Below are positions 26,301 to 34,601 of a DNA stretch of 64,000 nucleotides, one piece after another (position 1 is the stretch's first letter; each line of letters begins with the position of its first letter). Under the pieces are notes generated by a model. That model made no database searches and had not been told where the DNA came from. It was given only the letters and a program-made list of their open reading frames with translations. Made by a program: the position numbers and the translations under genes. This DNA is from Gracilimonas sp040882225 (GTDB lineage Bacteria > Bacteroidota > Rhodothermia > Balneolales > Balneolaceae), in NCBI GenBank assembly GCA_040882225.1, contig JBBEBR010000006.1, positions 310,001-374,000 on the forward strand, given 5' to 3'.

Positions 26301-27602
26301 ATTAAAATTTCCTGTTGTTGAAGTAGCCCCGATTGAATCTTCAGCCGTAATTTGAACTTCGCCACCTTTTGTCGCAGAGAACAAGCCGTCTGAATTTATA
26401 GAAGCTAAATTAGAATTACTCACCGACCAGGAAACCGCCCCCGTATTATTTGAGATTTCGAATTGCAGCGTCTCACCCACTAAAACCTCAGAACCCGAAC
26501 TTGGGGAAATATTTAATGACGGAAGAGAGAGCGAGCGTACGGTAAAGTTTTCCCCTTGGCCTTCTATAGCTTCATTGAATATAACATCCTGGAAACTAAA
26601 GGTTTTGTATGAAGTGAAGTTATCATCCAGTTTGAAATGAAGTGTAAGCAAACTTCCTTCTCCTTCTATTGCATCTATTTGTGCAAAGGCGACAGAAATA
26701 CCATTTGACTGTGGGTTTGTGGTAATGTTTGCATTATCCTCTAATAATGCTCCTTTCTCTACCGATAACAATTCAAGCTGATCGTTTAGAGAGGCGTTTA
26801 GAAAAAAACTGCCGGATTCGATTCCCAAATTCGTCAGATCACTTACTTCAATATCTACCGAAACCTCCTGCCCCTGATAGTTGGTCGTATCACTTCCATT
26901 AATACTAAAGCCAAGAATTTTTAAGGTATTTGAGGTATCAGTTATGCCCCGGCTGTCTTCTGCTACAACCTCAACCATTCCATAGCTTAAAGCTTTGAGT
27001 AATCCTGAATCGTCTATCGAAGCTATACCAGGGTTGGTCGTTGACCATTCTATATCCCCCTCTGCACCAGATACTGAAAACTGAACAGAATCTCCCGCAA
27101 CTACTTCGGAAGGTGAATAACCAATATTAATGGTCGGGAGTTGTGAAATACTGATATTACCCGGTTCAAAAATAAGCTCAGGTTCACCTTCATTCAGATA
27201 CGTTTCATTAGAGTTAAAACTAATGTATGCATTGCCACTATTTTGAGCTGTAAAGTGTATGTAAAAAAGGACTCCAGAACCACTAAGGTCTTCTGTTCCG
27301 GCAGCTGCAACTATTAATCTGTTATCATTATTAAGGTTTGGTGAAACACTCCAGTTTTCCAATAAAGTACCATCTGTCGAAATTGAGGTAGGTTTCACAT
27401 AGGTGGAATTGAAGTTAACCTCCATAAATACTGATAAAATACCTTTACCAGTCAATGTAGAATCTGCGAATACCGGAATCTTGATGTCTTCTCCTTCCAC
27501 CATATTTGTATCCGGCAAAGAAAATTGTATCTGTGCGGATAATGGCATTGCAAACAAAATGGCTGTAATCAGCAAGCTAATTTTTTTCATAGTACGTGTC
27601 AT
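23310..27602 (-). CDS. Giant secreted cohesin/Ig-like/FN3 protein with T9SS sorting domain
   Basis: The start is set at the ATG at 27602, which has GGGAG five bases upstream; the frame is open to 27614. About 1430 aa. Signal peptide ends PLSAQ. Three cohesin-like beta domains (about 28-150, 236-365, 445-570; each with N..YL/F...W and SGSG/GEGSLL..LHF.L patterns) alternate with two BIG2-type Ig domains (SGLLKALSYGMVEVVAEDS, DGLFSATKGGEVQITAEDS). Six FN3-like repeats follow (about 575-1175; each L..P.....W...Y..Q.S....F......YYWRV...W....F.T), then a cadherin-like region and the sorting domain (QNYPNPFNPTSQIRF). Probably an exported surface scaffold or adhesin. It is encoded 40 bp after the dockerin-bearing gene. 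Confidence 0.88.
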   Translation of the reverse strand: MTRTMKKISLLITAILFAMPLSAQIQFSLPDTNMVEGEDIKIPVFADSTLTGKGILSVFMEVNFNSTYVKPTSISTDGTLLENWSVSPNLNNDNRLIVAAAGTEDLSGSGVLFYIHFTAQNSGNAYISFNSNETYLNEGEPELIFEPGNISISQLPTINIGYSPSEVVAGDSVQFSVSGAEGDIEWSTTNPGIASIDDSGLLKALSYGMVEVVAEDSRGITDTSNTLKILGFSINGSDTTNYQGQEVSVDIEVSDLTNLGIESGSFFLNASLNDQLELLSVEKGALLEDNANITTNPQSNGISVAFAQIDAIEGEGSLLTLHFKLDDNFTSYKTFSFQDVIFNEAIEGQGENFTVRSLSLPSLNISPSSGSEVLVGETLQFEISNNTGAVSWSVSNSNLASINSDGLFSATKGGEVQITAEDSIGATSTTGNFNIYDLRSDLPDTSMIISDTLYFPVPISNMEASNSQVSANDLTINYNDNNLTYLGFSTEGSLTEGWSYSENQISEGEVRLVGAGANAFSSSGDMVYLKFKADESLSNNAYGNVDFEEILLNEGTPNITTSNGQIYVSTEPLPPELLYPANNEQNIPLSFNLNWSNGVGAETYDVQLSTSSSFSMNIVDATDVSATNLGVSGLEVSTNYYWRVRSVNNSGDSGWSSYKTFKTEDPLPTTPVLNTPDEGVTDVSLETELNWSSSDFAINYRVEIDTLSNFSGPVTDTTIVSTSFTISDLSYDKTYYWRIFALNNTGESDASETRSFTTSDGIPTKAKLIEPDDNSTDQDTIMVFGWEDIEDTENYRFQLSIDSSFNDLVTDSLLTSLTLENLILEYSTTYFWRVRGENDQGLGEWAESSFSTGDPVPETPDLIAPLNNQAEVERQLTLVWNSKAFTQSYTYQLSEDDEFGEISFEGAISDTTVTLSGLDLETHYYWRIKAANSTGDSDWSEVRAFTTIVTDQSIPSLLTPINEAENLDTTLTLDWSEPENADEYQLQLSKDDSFASLIVDLGELNESNSEISALELSTTYYWRVRAVSGQDTSDWSNTYHFTTKMEIPEIPILLAPEDNETETDTAVVLTWNHSPRADSFTVELLLDDDVIFDDTGEDTTAIVTGLLHDTEYEWRVKSSNSTGESDWSSFFSFTTKQEDNDPPLVIHALGEILLEEDFSQESAGALNEVFSDPEGELLSFEIVRFDTLLFTANIENDTLRLASVQDMYGTGNVVIKASDNKNQEVFDTLKVEILSVNDLPQITGLADTLTFRNDEELTFGLDTSVTDVEDQLSDMQAKLSVQPNDIIAEFDEDDWTITLTASDFEGEGSLTITVTDSENGKAQATIVVVVEMETSNELDSGIPDQFALLQNYPNPFNPTSQIRFDLPYAAEVKIEVYSMLGQKVATLTDRRYNAGKHKVNFEAAALSSGIYIYRILAGSFVQTKKMTLVK

Positions 27603-27623
27603 ATAATCTCCCATTATAGATTA

Positions 27624-27643
27624 AAGAGGCCCTTTAGGCCTCT
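27624..27643 (-). terminator. Hairpin between the two giant secreted genes
   Basis: Stem AAGAGGCC / GGCCTCTT with a 4-5-base loop in the 40-bp gap. The following run is A/T-rich but weak, so partial read-through into the cohesin gene is likely. Confidence 0.6.
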
Positions 27644-27653
27644 TAATGCTCTA

Positions 27654-30600
27654 TTATTTGATAAATGTTAGCTTTTTTGACTGTACTATGTCACCAGCTT
27701 GTATCCTGTAGATATACACACCCGTACTTACCTGCATTCCTGCATCATTTTTTCCGTCCCAGATAACGCTGTGTCTCCCTGCATTGAAGTTATCATTGGC
27801 GAGTGTAGCCACTTCCTGCCCCAGTACATTGAAGATTTTAAGTGTCACCTTCACATTTGCTTCTGAAATATCAAAACCAATAACTGTAGTTGGGTTGAAT
27901 GGATTAGGATAATTTTGATACAATTCAAACTGCTCCGGCATATTCAGCTTCACTTCCTCATTGCTTACCGCTGTGCTACTCATATCCACTTCGTTCGCGA
28001 TAAAACGGCTTATATTTATGGAACTTGTTGCTTTCTCATCCTTAAGTTTAAAATGGATAGTAGCGGCATTTCCATCAGAAGTAATTTCCTCAGCAGATGC
28101 CATTGCTAAATAAACATTATCAGAATTTTCAATGTTGATATTTAGTGTAGCGCCGGAGAGAATTTCGCCTGTTTCAACACCTATAATTTCCATCATGTTA
28201 CTGTCGTAGCCAAGGTCAATTTCAAAAGCCATCAGGTTTTGAACCTCATGGAGAGCTAAGGAAATTTTATATTCGTTATCTCCTAAATCTTTGAGGTCAC
28301 TCAATTCGAGCTTGATGTTCTCAACAGACAAACCGGCCAAAACCTCAGATCGTGCTTTAGAAGCTAATTCTGCCGGAAAAGCTTCTATCAAACCAACAAC
28401 ATATTGCAGGATGTACGAAGCGTCCATTGAGCTCACTGTTCCATTTCCTGAAACATCTGCAACCGCTAACTGGGTAGCGTTTAAAGTATCTAATTGCGCC
28501 ACATGCTTTAGTAATCCTGAAGCATCGAAAGATTGCACCTTCCCGTTGAGTGACACATCGCCTAATACCGGCTTTGTGGCCCCACTTCCCTGGAAAGGAG
28601 AATAGTTTACAGCATCCGAAACTTCATCTCCGGTCCCGCTTGCATTACCAGCGTGTGTAGGGCCAGAGTCATCACCCCACCAATTGTTGGTGGCATCCAC
28701 ATCAAAGGTTTCATCCCGATTGAAAACACCATATGAAGAATTATCATAGATGTCATTATTATTGATTACCGGATTACCCGAACCCCAAATGGTAACTCCC
28801 TGCCCGTTGTTAAAAATTGTTGAGTTAGTAATTGTTGGACTTGAATTATCAGCCAACACACCAGCCGTATTTGTACCGGTTGAAACATTTTTGATAACGG
28901 TATAATCTAATTTTGACTCCTCAGAAAGTGAAGTAGCGGTATATGTTATCCCATACCACGTACCTCCCTGAGTTTCATTGCTGTCACTATTAGTATCTCC
29001 TCCATAAAAATCATCATATATATGAGTAAATACTATAAGACTGTCTGGATGATTTCTCCCCTCCGCTAATAATCCCTTTTCTACATTTAATCCCCTGCTA
29101 CCTTCGAATTTCATTATAACACCGGGATCGATGGTTAAAACTGCTCCCGAGCCTACGGTATAAGTACCACTCATGTAATAGGGAATTCCAATTTTTCCGG
29201 CAAAATCTCTTTTTGGGAGATTAACATCCTGCACCAACGTCTCTGTACGAACTCCTATAGCTTTCCAGGTAGTTCCGCTCATAATATTTCCGGTTGATGT
29301 TTGGGGATAGGAAACAAGTGAAACCAAAAGAGGCGTTCTGTCCAGGTTATGGAATACGTTATTCTCTACATAAGGCGCAGAAACTCCTGTAAGTTCTATA
29401 CCATAATTAACATCTTCGAACCTTGAGTTTCTGATTGTAGGATCGGCACTATTTGTAACAATAGCCTCATTTTTGTTTTTGAAAATAGCGTGAGTGATGA
29501 TATTACTGGTGTCATCACTTGTTGCAGTAAAAGTGAGCCATGAGTTGTTATTTCGGTATGTATCATTTACTTCGCCGTCATTGTAGATATCTGCTGGCTG
29601 ACCAAAGCTGTCGTCCGTATCCGATGTAAATACAACAGGGCTGGATTCTGTACCTTCGATTTTCAATGCTCCTTCCACTGTAAAGCTTCCGTAAGTAGTC
29701 CTGCTCGTGCCATACCTGGTATGCGATTTAAAAACCATCCCCGCAGGTATTATTATTTTAGACCCTGATGGTATTGTGAAATTGCCATACAACATATACG
29801 TAATGCTGTCTGTTCCTGCAAAGCTTCGAAAAGGAACCGTAGCATCGCTTCCCCAATTTCCGCCACGTATGGCAAGGCCTTTTTTACTGACATTAGATTC
29901 CACATTTCCTGAAAAATCAGGATTGGAAAACATGTCCATGTAAATCGAATGCCTTCTTGATGAACCAGAAGTATTACCAATATTTTCGAACCTGTTATTT
30001 CGAATTTCCGGGCTGGAGTTATCATAAATATTGATTGCATTTCCGCTCGATAGCTGGAATAATGAATTCTCAACAAGAGCTTCCGAGCTTTGGAACTCTA
30101 TAGCAGTACTTGGATATCTGAATTCGGTGTAGTTGATGTGATTTTCTGTCTCAATAGAAGAGGACCTGAAATATATCATCACAGATTGGCCTGGTGAAGG
30201 AACCGTATTGTTTCCATCGTTATTTGAGTCACCACCTGCTCCATCATCACTAATAGAGGTAAATATTACCGGATCATCCTGAGTCCCAAAAGTCTTGATA
30301 GCACCATCCACATAAAGAGATACATTTCCTTTGAACACAACCGAAGGATTGATGCTCAGAATAGTATTCTCACCAATAGACCATTGCTGTCTCATAATAA
30401 AGGGCAGGTTGTCGTAACCCGCAAAGGCATATGGTTCCACGGTTGCATCAGCTGAAACCGTATTTCTTGTATCATAGAAATAATTAGATGTGTTAAAGGC
30501 ATAAGTACTCGATGAAAAGCTATTAGACTCCAGCAAACTAATTCCATTACTGCCGTTAGAGTTGAAAACGATATTAGAAAATGTTGGGTTTGAATTTGTT

Positions 30601-32963
30601 GAAATAGCTACCGGATCATAACCGCAATTTTGAATAGTTGAGTTTGAAATATGAACTGTTGATCCACTTTCTATTCCGAAACCCATGTACTCACAACTTA
30701 ATATCGTTACATTATCAACAGTAGGGGCTGCGTCCGTGAAAATCATCCCATGTTTGTTGTAACGGAGTTCTGTGTGAGTAACCGCTGAGTTAACATCATC
30801 AGAAGTACCCATAAATCGTATAGTTCCCCAGTCATTTGATGAAGGAGATGTAGCGCCTCCATCACCATTGGTGTCGAGGGGATTTCCAATCTGATCATCC
30901 ACTATTGATGTGAAATAAATAGTACTGTCGGCAGTCCCTTCTGCCTTCAATGCTCCCTCTATCCGTAAGTGATTTCTGCTTGAATTATCAGCAACCTTAA
31001 CTACTGTTCCCGGTTCGATTGATAAAGTTGAACCACTTTTTACAGTAGCAGAGGCTAATAAAACAGAAGTTATATTTTCGTAGCCTGCAAATTCACGTGC
31101 CCGGATAATACCATCTGCGGTTAAATCACCGCCATGATAGCCAATGGCAATTAACCCCACATTTGCCAGCGTATTCCCACTAAAAGTAGGATCGGACGAT
31201 AAGTCCAATGCTACGGGTACTGATCCAGTATTTGAGAATGAATTGTTAGAGATTACCGGGTTAGCCGTTCCGCGAGAATCAATTCCATAGTAGTTAGTGT
31301 TCGCAATTTCAGTGTTTGAGATGGTAACATCACTATTCATGATACTGATTGCACCACGTAGACTTACAGTATTGTTATCCTCATTATACTGAAGGCTGGT
31401 GTTATAGCTTGCATACCGAATTCTGTTATGATCTATTATAGAAGCTCCGGCATCTTCACCAAAAGCGATACCTCTCCAGTCGGAGTTACCCGGAACCGTG
31501 TTATTCCCATCCTTATTGGTATCGTTTGGATTGCCGATGTTGTCATCCTTCACAGAAGTAAATACTATTTTATCATCAGCTGTACCTTCACTTATAAGAG
31601 TTCCTTTTACCCTTATTCCATAACTCGTTGATTTTATAACCACCCCTTCTTCAATAGTAAGAGTTGCGCCAGTATCCACATATAATTCTCTAAGTAATAG
31701 ATAGGTAACATTAGGAATAGAAGTGAAATCTCTTTTTGGAACTGTATTACTACCTGATATAGTGGTTCCAATTAAGCCAATAGCGTCATATTCATTATTT
31801 GAAGATGAAAAAGAGTTATTTGTAAAAGTTGGATTACTATCGAAAGTTAAAGCAACGGGTACTACTCCACTTGTTCCAATAGTGTTATTAGTATAAATCG
31901 CATCAGAACCATTTCTTAATACCGTACCATATAAGTTGTTCTGAAACTCGCTACTGTCTATCTCTGATTGATTGTTTATTAAGGTTATTCCACCTCTGAA
32001 ATCTCCACTCGAAGTATTTTGATAACCCGCATAGCTGATACTTACTCTTTTGAAGGTACTTGTTGCAGAATTACCAACAGCTCTTAGCCCGTTCCAATCT
32101 GTATTAGTTGGCCCAGTGGCACTTCCATCGTTATTCGTATCACCGCCGATATTGTCGTTTTTCCAAGACGTGAATTCAATGACTTCCCCTTCATCCGCAA
32201 CAGCATAGATTACCCCTCCATCTTGTGTATAAACTTCATTGTTGGAGTAAAATTTCAAAATATTACCACTATCAATAGTAAGAGTATCACCTGCATAAAC
32301 CTGCATACTGGATGAGATATAATAAGGTATTCCCGGATTACCAAGAGTCCAATTATTATCAACTGTACTTACCGAGGCATAAATCATATCATTATCATTT
32401 CCGGTAAAATCATTGGTACCTTCATATGTTATAGCCCCTTCTGATGTAAAATAGATAGGATAATTAGTGCTCGTAATATTAACAGAGTTGAGAGCTGCTT
32501 CGCCAGGATGGTTCACAACCAAACCCCGGTTTGAATCAGAAATTGTTACATCTTCAAGTGTTGCAATACCATTATTGACCTCAATTCCATTATCAGCGAA
32601 CTGAATTGTGGTGTTACTAAGTGTTAACCTGGAATCTGGATCATTAAGATAAATTCGATTCCAGGTATCTCGGCCACTTCCTACGTTAGCTGTAAAACTG
32701 ATGCCATCCCCAATCAAGCTCCCATTAATTGTTAACTGTGTGTTATCCGCAAATCGGACTTCCACACCGTTTTCTATGGAAATGGTATCCGCATCAGTGA
32801 TTGTTGTACTCCCGGTTATTATGTAAGGACTTTCAGCAAGAGCCCATACCGTTGTGCTGTCACCATTTATTGTACCCGAAATTTCGGTTTGAGCAAATGT
32901 GTTTCCTGAAAAAATTAACACAAACGTTAGTAACATCAGTTGAACTTGTATCCGTAGTCTCAT
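27654..32963 (-). CDS. Giant secreted beta-helix protein with dockerin, cohesin-like and T9SS sorting domains
   Basis: 1769 aa. Signal peptide about 1-24 (ending NTFAQ). Residues about 30-1440 are a right-handed parallel beta-helix made of six roughly 213-residue units, each with a polar loop like DDNIGNPNDTNKDG followed by W.GI.F. A type I dockerin (about 1467-1530) shows two calcium-loop repeats, DVSLNGKVQSFDASGLLKHV and DVSGNGTVSSMDASYILQYV. A cohesin-like domain (about 1545-1655) and a sorting domain (QNYPNPFNPTTVIGFDI...) end the protein. Likely a surface-exposed or secreted polysaccharide-facing protein; no pectate-lyase active site was identified. First gene of the pair. Confidence 0.88.
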   Translation of the reverse strand: MRLRIQVQLMLLTFVLIFSGNTFAQTEISGTINGDSTTVWALAESPYIITGSTTITDADTISIENGVEVRFADNTQLTINGSLIGDGISFTANVGSGRDTWNRIYLNDPDSRLTLSNTTIQFADNGIEVNNGIATLEDVTISDSNRGLVVNHPGEAALNSVNITSTNYPIYFTSEGAITYEGTNDFTGNDNDMIYASVSTVDNNWTLGNPGIPYYISSSMQVYAGDTLTIDSGNILKFYSNNEVYTQDGGVIYAVADEGEVIEFTSWKNDNIGGDTNNDGSATGPTNTDWNGLRAVGNSATSTFKRVSISYAGYQNTSSGDFRGGITLINNQSEIDSSEFQNNLYGTVLRNGSDAIYTNNTIGTSGVVPVALTFDSNPTFTNNSFSSSNNEYDAIGLIGTTISGSNTVPKRDFTSIPNVTYLLLRELYVDTGATLTIEEGVVIKSTSYGIRVKGTLISEGTADDKIVFTSVKDDNIGNPNDTNKDGNNTVPGNSDWRGIAFGEDAGASIIDHNRIRYASYNTSLQYNEDNNTVSLRGAISIMNSDVTISNTEIANTNYYGIDSRGTANPVISNNSFSNTGSVPVALDLSSDPTFSGNTLANVGLIAIGYHGGDLTADGIIRAREFAGYENITSVLLASATVKSGSTLSIEPGTVVKVADNSSRNHLRIEGALKAEGTADSTIYFTSIVDDQIGNPLDTNGDGGATSPSSNDWGTIRFMGTSDDVNSAVTHTELRYNKHGMIFTDAAPTVDNVTILSCEYMGFGIESGSTVHISNSTIQNCGYDPVAISTNSNPTFSNIVFNSNGSNGISLLESNSFSSSTYAFNTSNYFYDTRNTVSADATVEPYAFAGYDNLPFIMRQQWSIGENTILSINPSVVFKGNVSLYVDGAIKTFGTQDDPVIFTSISDDGAGGDSNNDGNNTVPSPGQSVMIYFRSSSIETENHINYTEFRYPSTAIEFQSSEALVENSLFQLSSGNAINIYDNSSPEIRNNRFENIGNTSGSSRRHSIYMDMFSNPDFSGNVESNVSKKGLAIRGGNWGSDATVPFRSFAGTDSITYMLYGNFTIPSGSKIIIPAGMVFKSHTRYGTSRTTYGSFTVEGALKIEGTESSPVVFTSDTDDSFGQPADIYNDGEVNDTYRNNNSWLTFTATSDDTSNIITHAIFKNKNEAIVTNSADPTIRNSRFEDVNYGIELTGVSAPYVENNVFHNLDRTPLLVSLVSYPQTSTGNIMSGTTWKAIGVRTETLVQDVNLPKRDFAGKIGIPYYMSGTYTVGSGAVLTIDPGVIMKFEGSRGLNVEKGLLAEGRNHPDSLIVFTHIYDDFYGGDTNSDSNETQGGTWYGITYTATSLSEESKLDYTVIKNVSTGTNTAGVLADNSSPTITNSTIFNNGQGVTIWGSGNPVINNNDIYDNSSYGVFNRDETFDVDATNNWWGDDSGPTHAGNASGTGDEVSDAVNYSPFQGSGATKPVLGDVSLNGKVQSFDASGLLKHVAQLDTLNATQLAVADVSGNGTVSSMDASYILQYVVGLIEAFPAELASKARSEVLAGLSVENIKLELSDLKDLGDNEYKISLALHEVQNLMAFEIDLGYDSNMMEIIGVETGEILSGATLNINIENSDNVYLAMASAEEITSDGNAATIHFKLKDEKATSSINISRFIANEVDMSSTAVSNEEVKLNMPEQFELYQNYPNPFNPTTVIGFDISEANVKVTLKIFNVLGQEVATLANDNFNAGRHSVIWDGKNDAGMQVSTGVYIYRIQAGDIVQSKKLTFIK

Positions 32964-33017
32964 GTCTATTTATTTTATTGGATTTTACAGAAACAAATGA
33001 TTTTGTACCAAAAAAAC

Positions 33018-33035
33018 ACCACCGAAGTATGTAGT
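33018..33035. promoter_or_regulatory. Operator-like inverted repeat upstream of beta-helix gene
   Basis: ACCAC-CGAAGTAT-GTAGT fits the motif ACYRC-N8-GYRGT seen around the kinase cassettes. It lies about 55 bp upstream of the beta-helix gene start, which would place it near a promoter. The rest of the 312-bp gap holds only the terminator at 33217. Confidence 0.35.
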
Positions 33036-33216
33036 TTTGAAAAATCATTGTTTATGATTGTAGATAGCTAATCTCCTAAGCTTTTATAGCTCTTGCTGCA
33101 CTTCCTGGGGCTTGGCAAGGTTAATTACCCGAAAAATCTTAGCTCTCTTTAAACAATACGAAAAATTATTTTTAGGTGGGTCATTTTCAATCCATTTTTT
33201 TTTAAACTGTTACCCA

Positions 33217-33246
33217 TAAAAAAACCCGGTTGTCTCCAACCGGGTT
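33217..33246 (-). terminator. Intrinsic terminator after amidohydrolase operon
   Basis: Perfect 10-bp stem AACCCGGTTG / CAACCGGGTT with loop TCTC, then T-rich on the minus strand. Confidence 0.92.
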
Positions 33247-33275
33247 ATAGTGAAAAAGGAAAATAAACAGGATTA

Positions 33276-34589
33276 CTATTTGTTCACGGCGTCTCTGTCC
33301 AGAAATTCCTCATAAAGCTGAGTATGTCGGCTGGCCATCGGGATTTTTTTTCCCTTTATAAAAACATGCTCTATTTGCGAAAGTGGCTCGAAAGGATCTC
33401 CATCAGAGATAAAAAGATTAGCGAGTTTACCTGCTTCCAATGAACCGATTTTATCATCCACACCAAAAATTTCTGCGGCGTTTATGGTGATGGCTTTTAG
33501 CGCCTCTTCGGTTCCCATGCCGTAGGTAGCGGCATATCCCGCATGAAAAGGTGCGTTACGTACATTCTCAGTATCGCCGGTTCCAATAGCCACTTTTACA
33601 CCTGCTGCTGCCATTATTCCGGGATTTTGGTACGGCCGCTGATAATTATCGTATTGTCGAGATGGCGTTTGAAGCGTCCCAACCAAAACTGGAATTCCAG
33701 CTTCTGCTAATTCTTCAGCAACCCGCCATCCTTCAGAAACTCCTGCAAATACAAATCGCATATCTTCCTGCACTTTTGTCCACTCGATAGCATTCAGTAT
33801 TTCTTTCTCGTTGCTTACCTGAACTATTACCGGGATTTCTCCCGTTACAACTTCCCGCATGGCTTCCATTCGTGGGTCATAATCGGGTTGTTTTTTACCA
33901 TTCGAGTTAGCTGAGAAAGCATTCATCATTTCATTATAGAAGCGCGCCTTATCAAGAAAATCGTCCAGTTCTTTGATCGCTTTCTCGTACTCTTCTTTTA
34001 TTTTGTCTTCATCACGGCTATCCCACGGCCCCCTTTTTGTTGAAACCGGCAGGCTCATCACTAATGCAGCGTTTTTCTTCACTGCCATAGAATCCGGTGA
34101 ATATCCCCAGAGATCCATAACAGCAGCTTTACCAGAAATTGACCCGGATCTTGGTTTGGAAAGTACGGTTGTAACACCGCTCACTCTCGTAACCGGAATG
34201 GCCGCGCTATGAGGGTTGAATGCTGTTGCGGCAGACATATGAGGATTGAATTGACCTAATTCAGCATCGTCTACAGTAACCGCAACGGCAGAAACTTCCA
34301 CGAGGCCAAGACTTGTCCAGGAATCGATAAATCCCGGATACACATGTTTGCCAGAGGCATCTATGATTGTGAAGCCATCTGCGATTTTAACGTTCTGACC
34401 TACAAAGGTAATTTTGTCGTTTTCGATCAAAATTATTCCGCCTTCAATCACACCATTTGTAACGGTATGAATGGTGGCATCCATGATGGCAAACTTTCCG
34501 AATTCGGGTTTGCCTGTAATTTGTGCTTCTGCGGGATTCATCCCAATCATCAAAAAGCATGCGAAAATAAAGGTGTATAGTTTTTTCAT
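33276..34589 (-). CDS. Secreted amidohydrolase-fold protein, metal ligands lost (paralogue C)
   Basis: 437 aa. Signal peptide about 1-22. The fold is recognisable from N-terminal IIDASGKHVYPGFID and C-terminal ALKAITINAAEIFGVDDKIGSLEAGKLANLFISDGDP. Where active family members have HxH after the P-G-hydrophobic-D strand, this has FIDSWTSLG, and the mid-protein His residues are also absent (VIVQVSNEKE). Only GTGDTEN keeps an Asp. It is the last of three adjacent paralogues, 12 bp after the second. Inference: a non-metal or inactive member that may pair with the active one. Imidazolonepropionase-like labels would over-specify it. Confidence 0.82.
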   Translation of the reverse strand: MKKLYTFIFACFLMIGMNPAEAQITGKPEFGKFAIMDATIHTVTNGVIEGGIILIENDKITFVGQNVKIADGFTIIDASGKHVYPGFIDSWTSLGLVEVSAVAVTVDDAELGQFNPHMSAATAFNPHSAAIPVTRVSGVTTVLSKPRSGSISGKAAVMDLWGYSPDSMAVKKNAALVMSLPVSTKRGPWDSRDEDKIKEEYEKAIKELDDFLDKARFYNEMMNAFSANSNGKKQPDYDPRMEAMREVVTGEIPVIVQVSNEKEILNAIEWTKVQEDMRFVFAGVSEGWRVAEELAEAGIPVLVGTLQTPSRQYDNYQRPYQNPGIMAAAGVKVAIGTGDTENVRNAPFHAGYAATYGMGTEEALKAITINAAEIFGVDDKIGSLEAGKLANLFISDGDPFEPLSQIEHVFIKGKKIPMASRHTQLYEEFLDRDAVNK

Positions 34590-34601
34590 TGTTCTTTCTG
34601 C

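Noticed and set aside
30190..30260. Asp-rich loops of the beta-helix protein as further dockerins
   Set aside because: They lack the paired helix and duplicated loop of a dockerin; only 28370-28565 shows that pattern.
23310..32963. Calling the two giant genes a cellulosome
   Set aside because: No glycoside hydrolase catalytic domain was seen, and one cohesin/dockerin pair is not enough.
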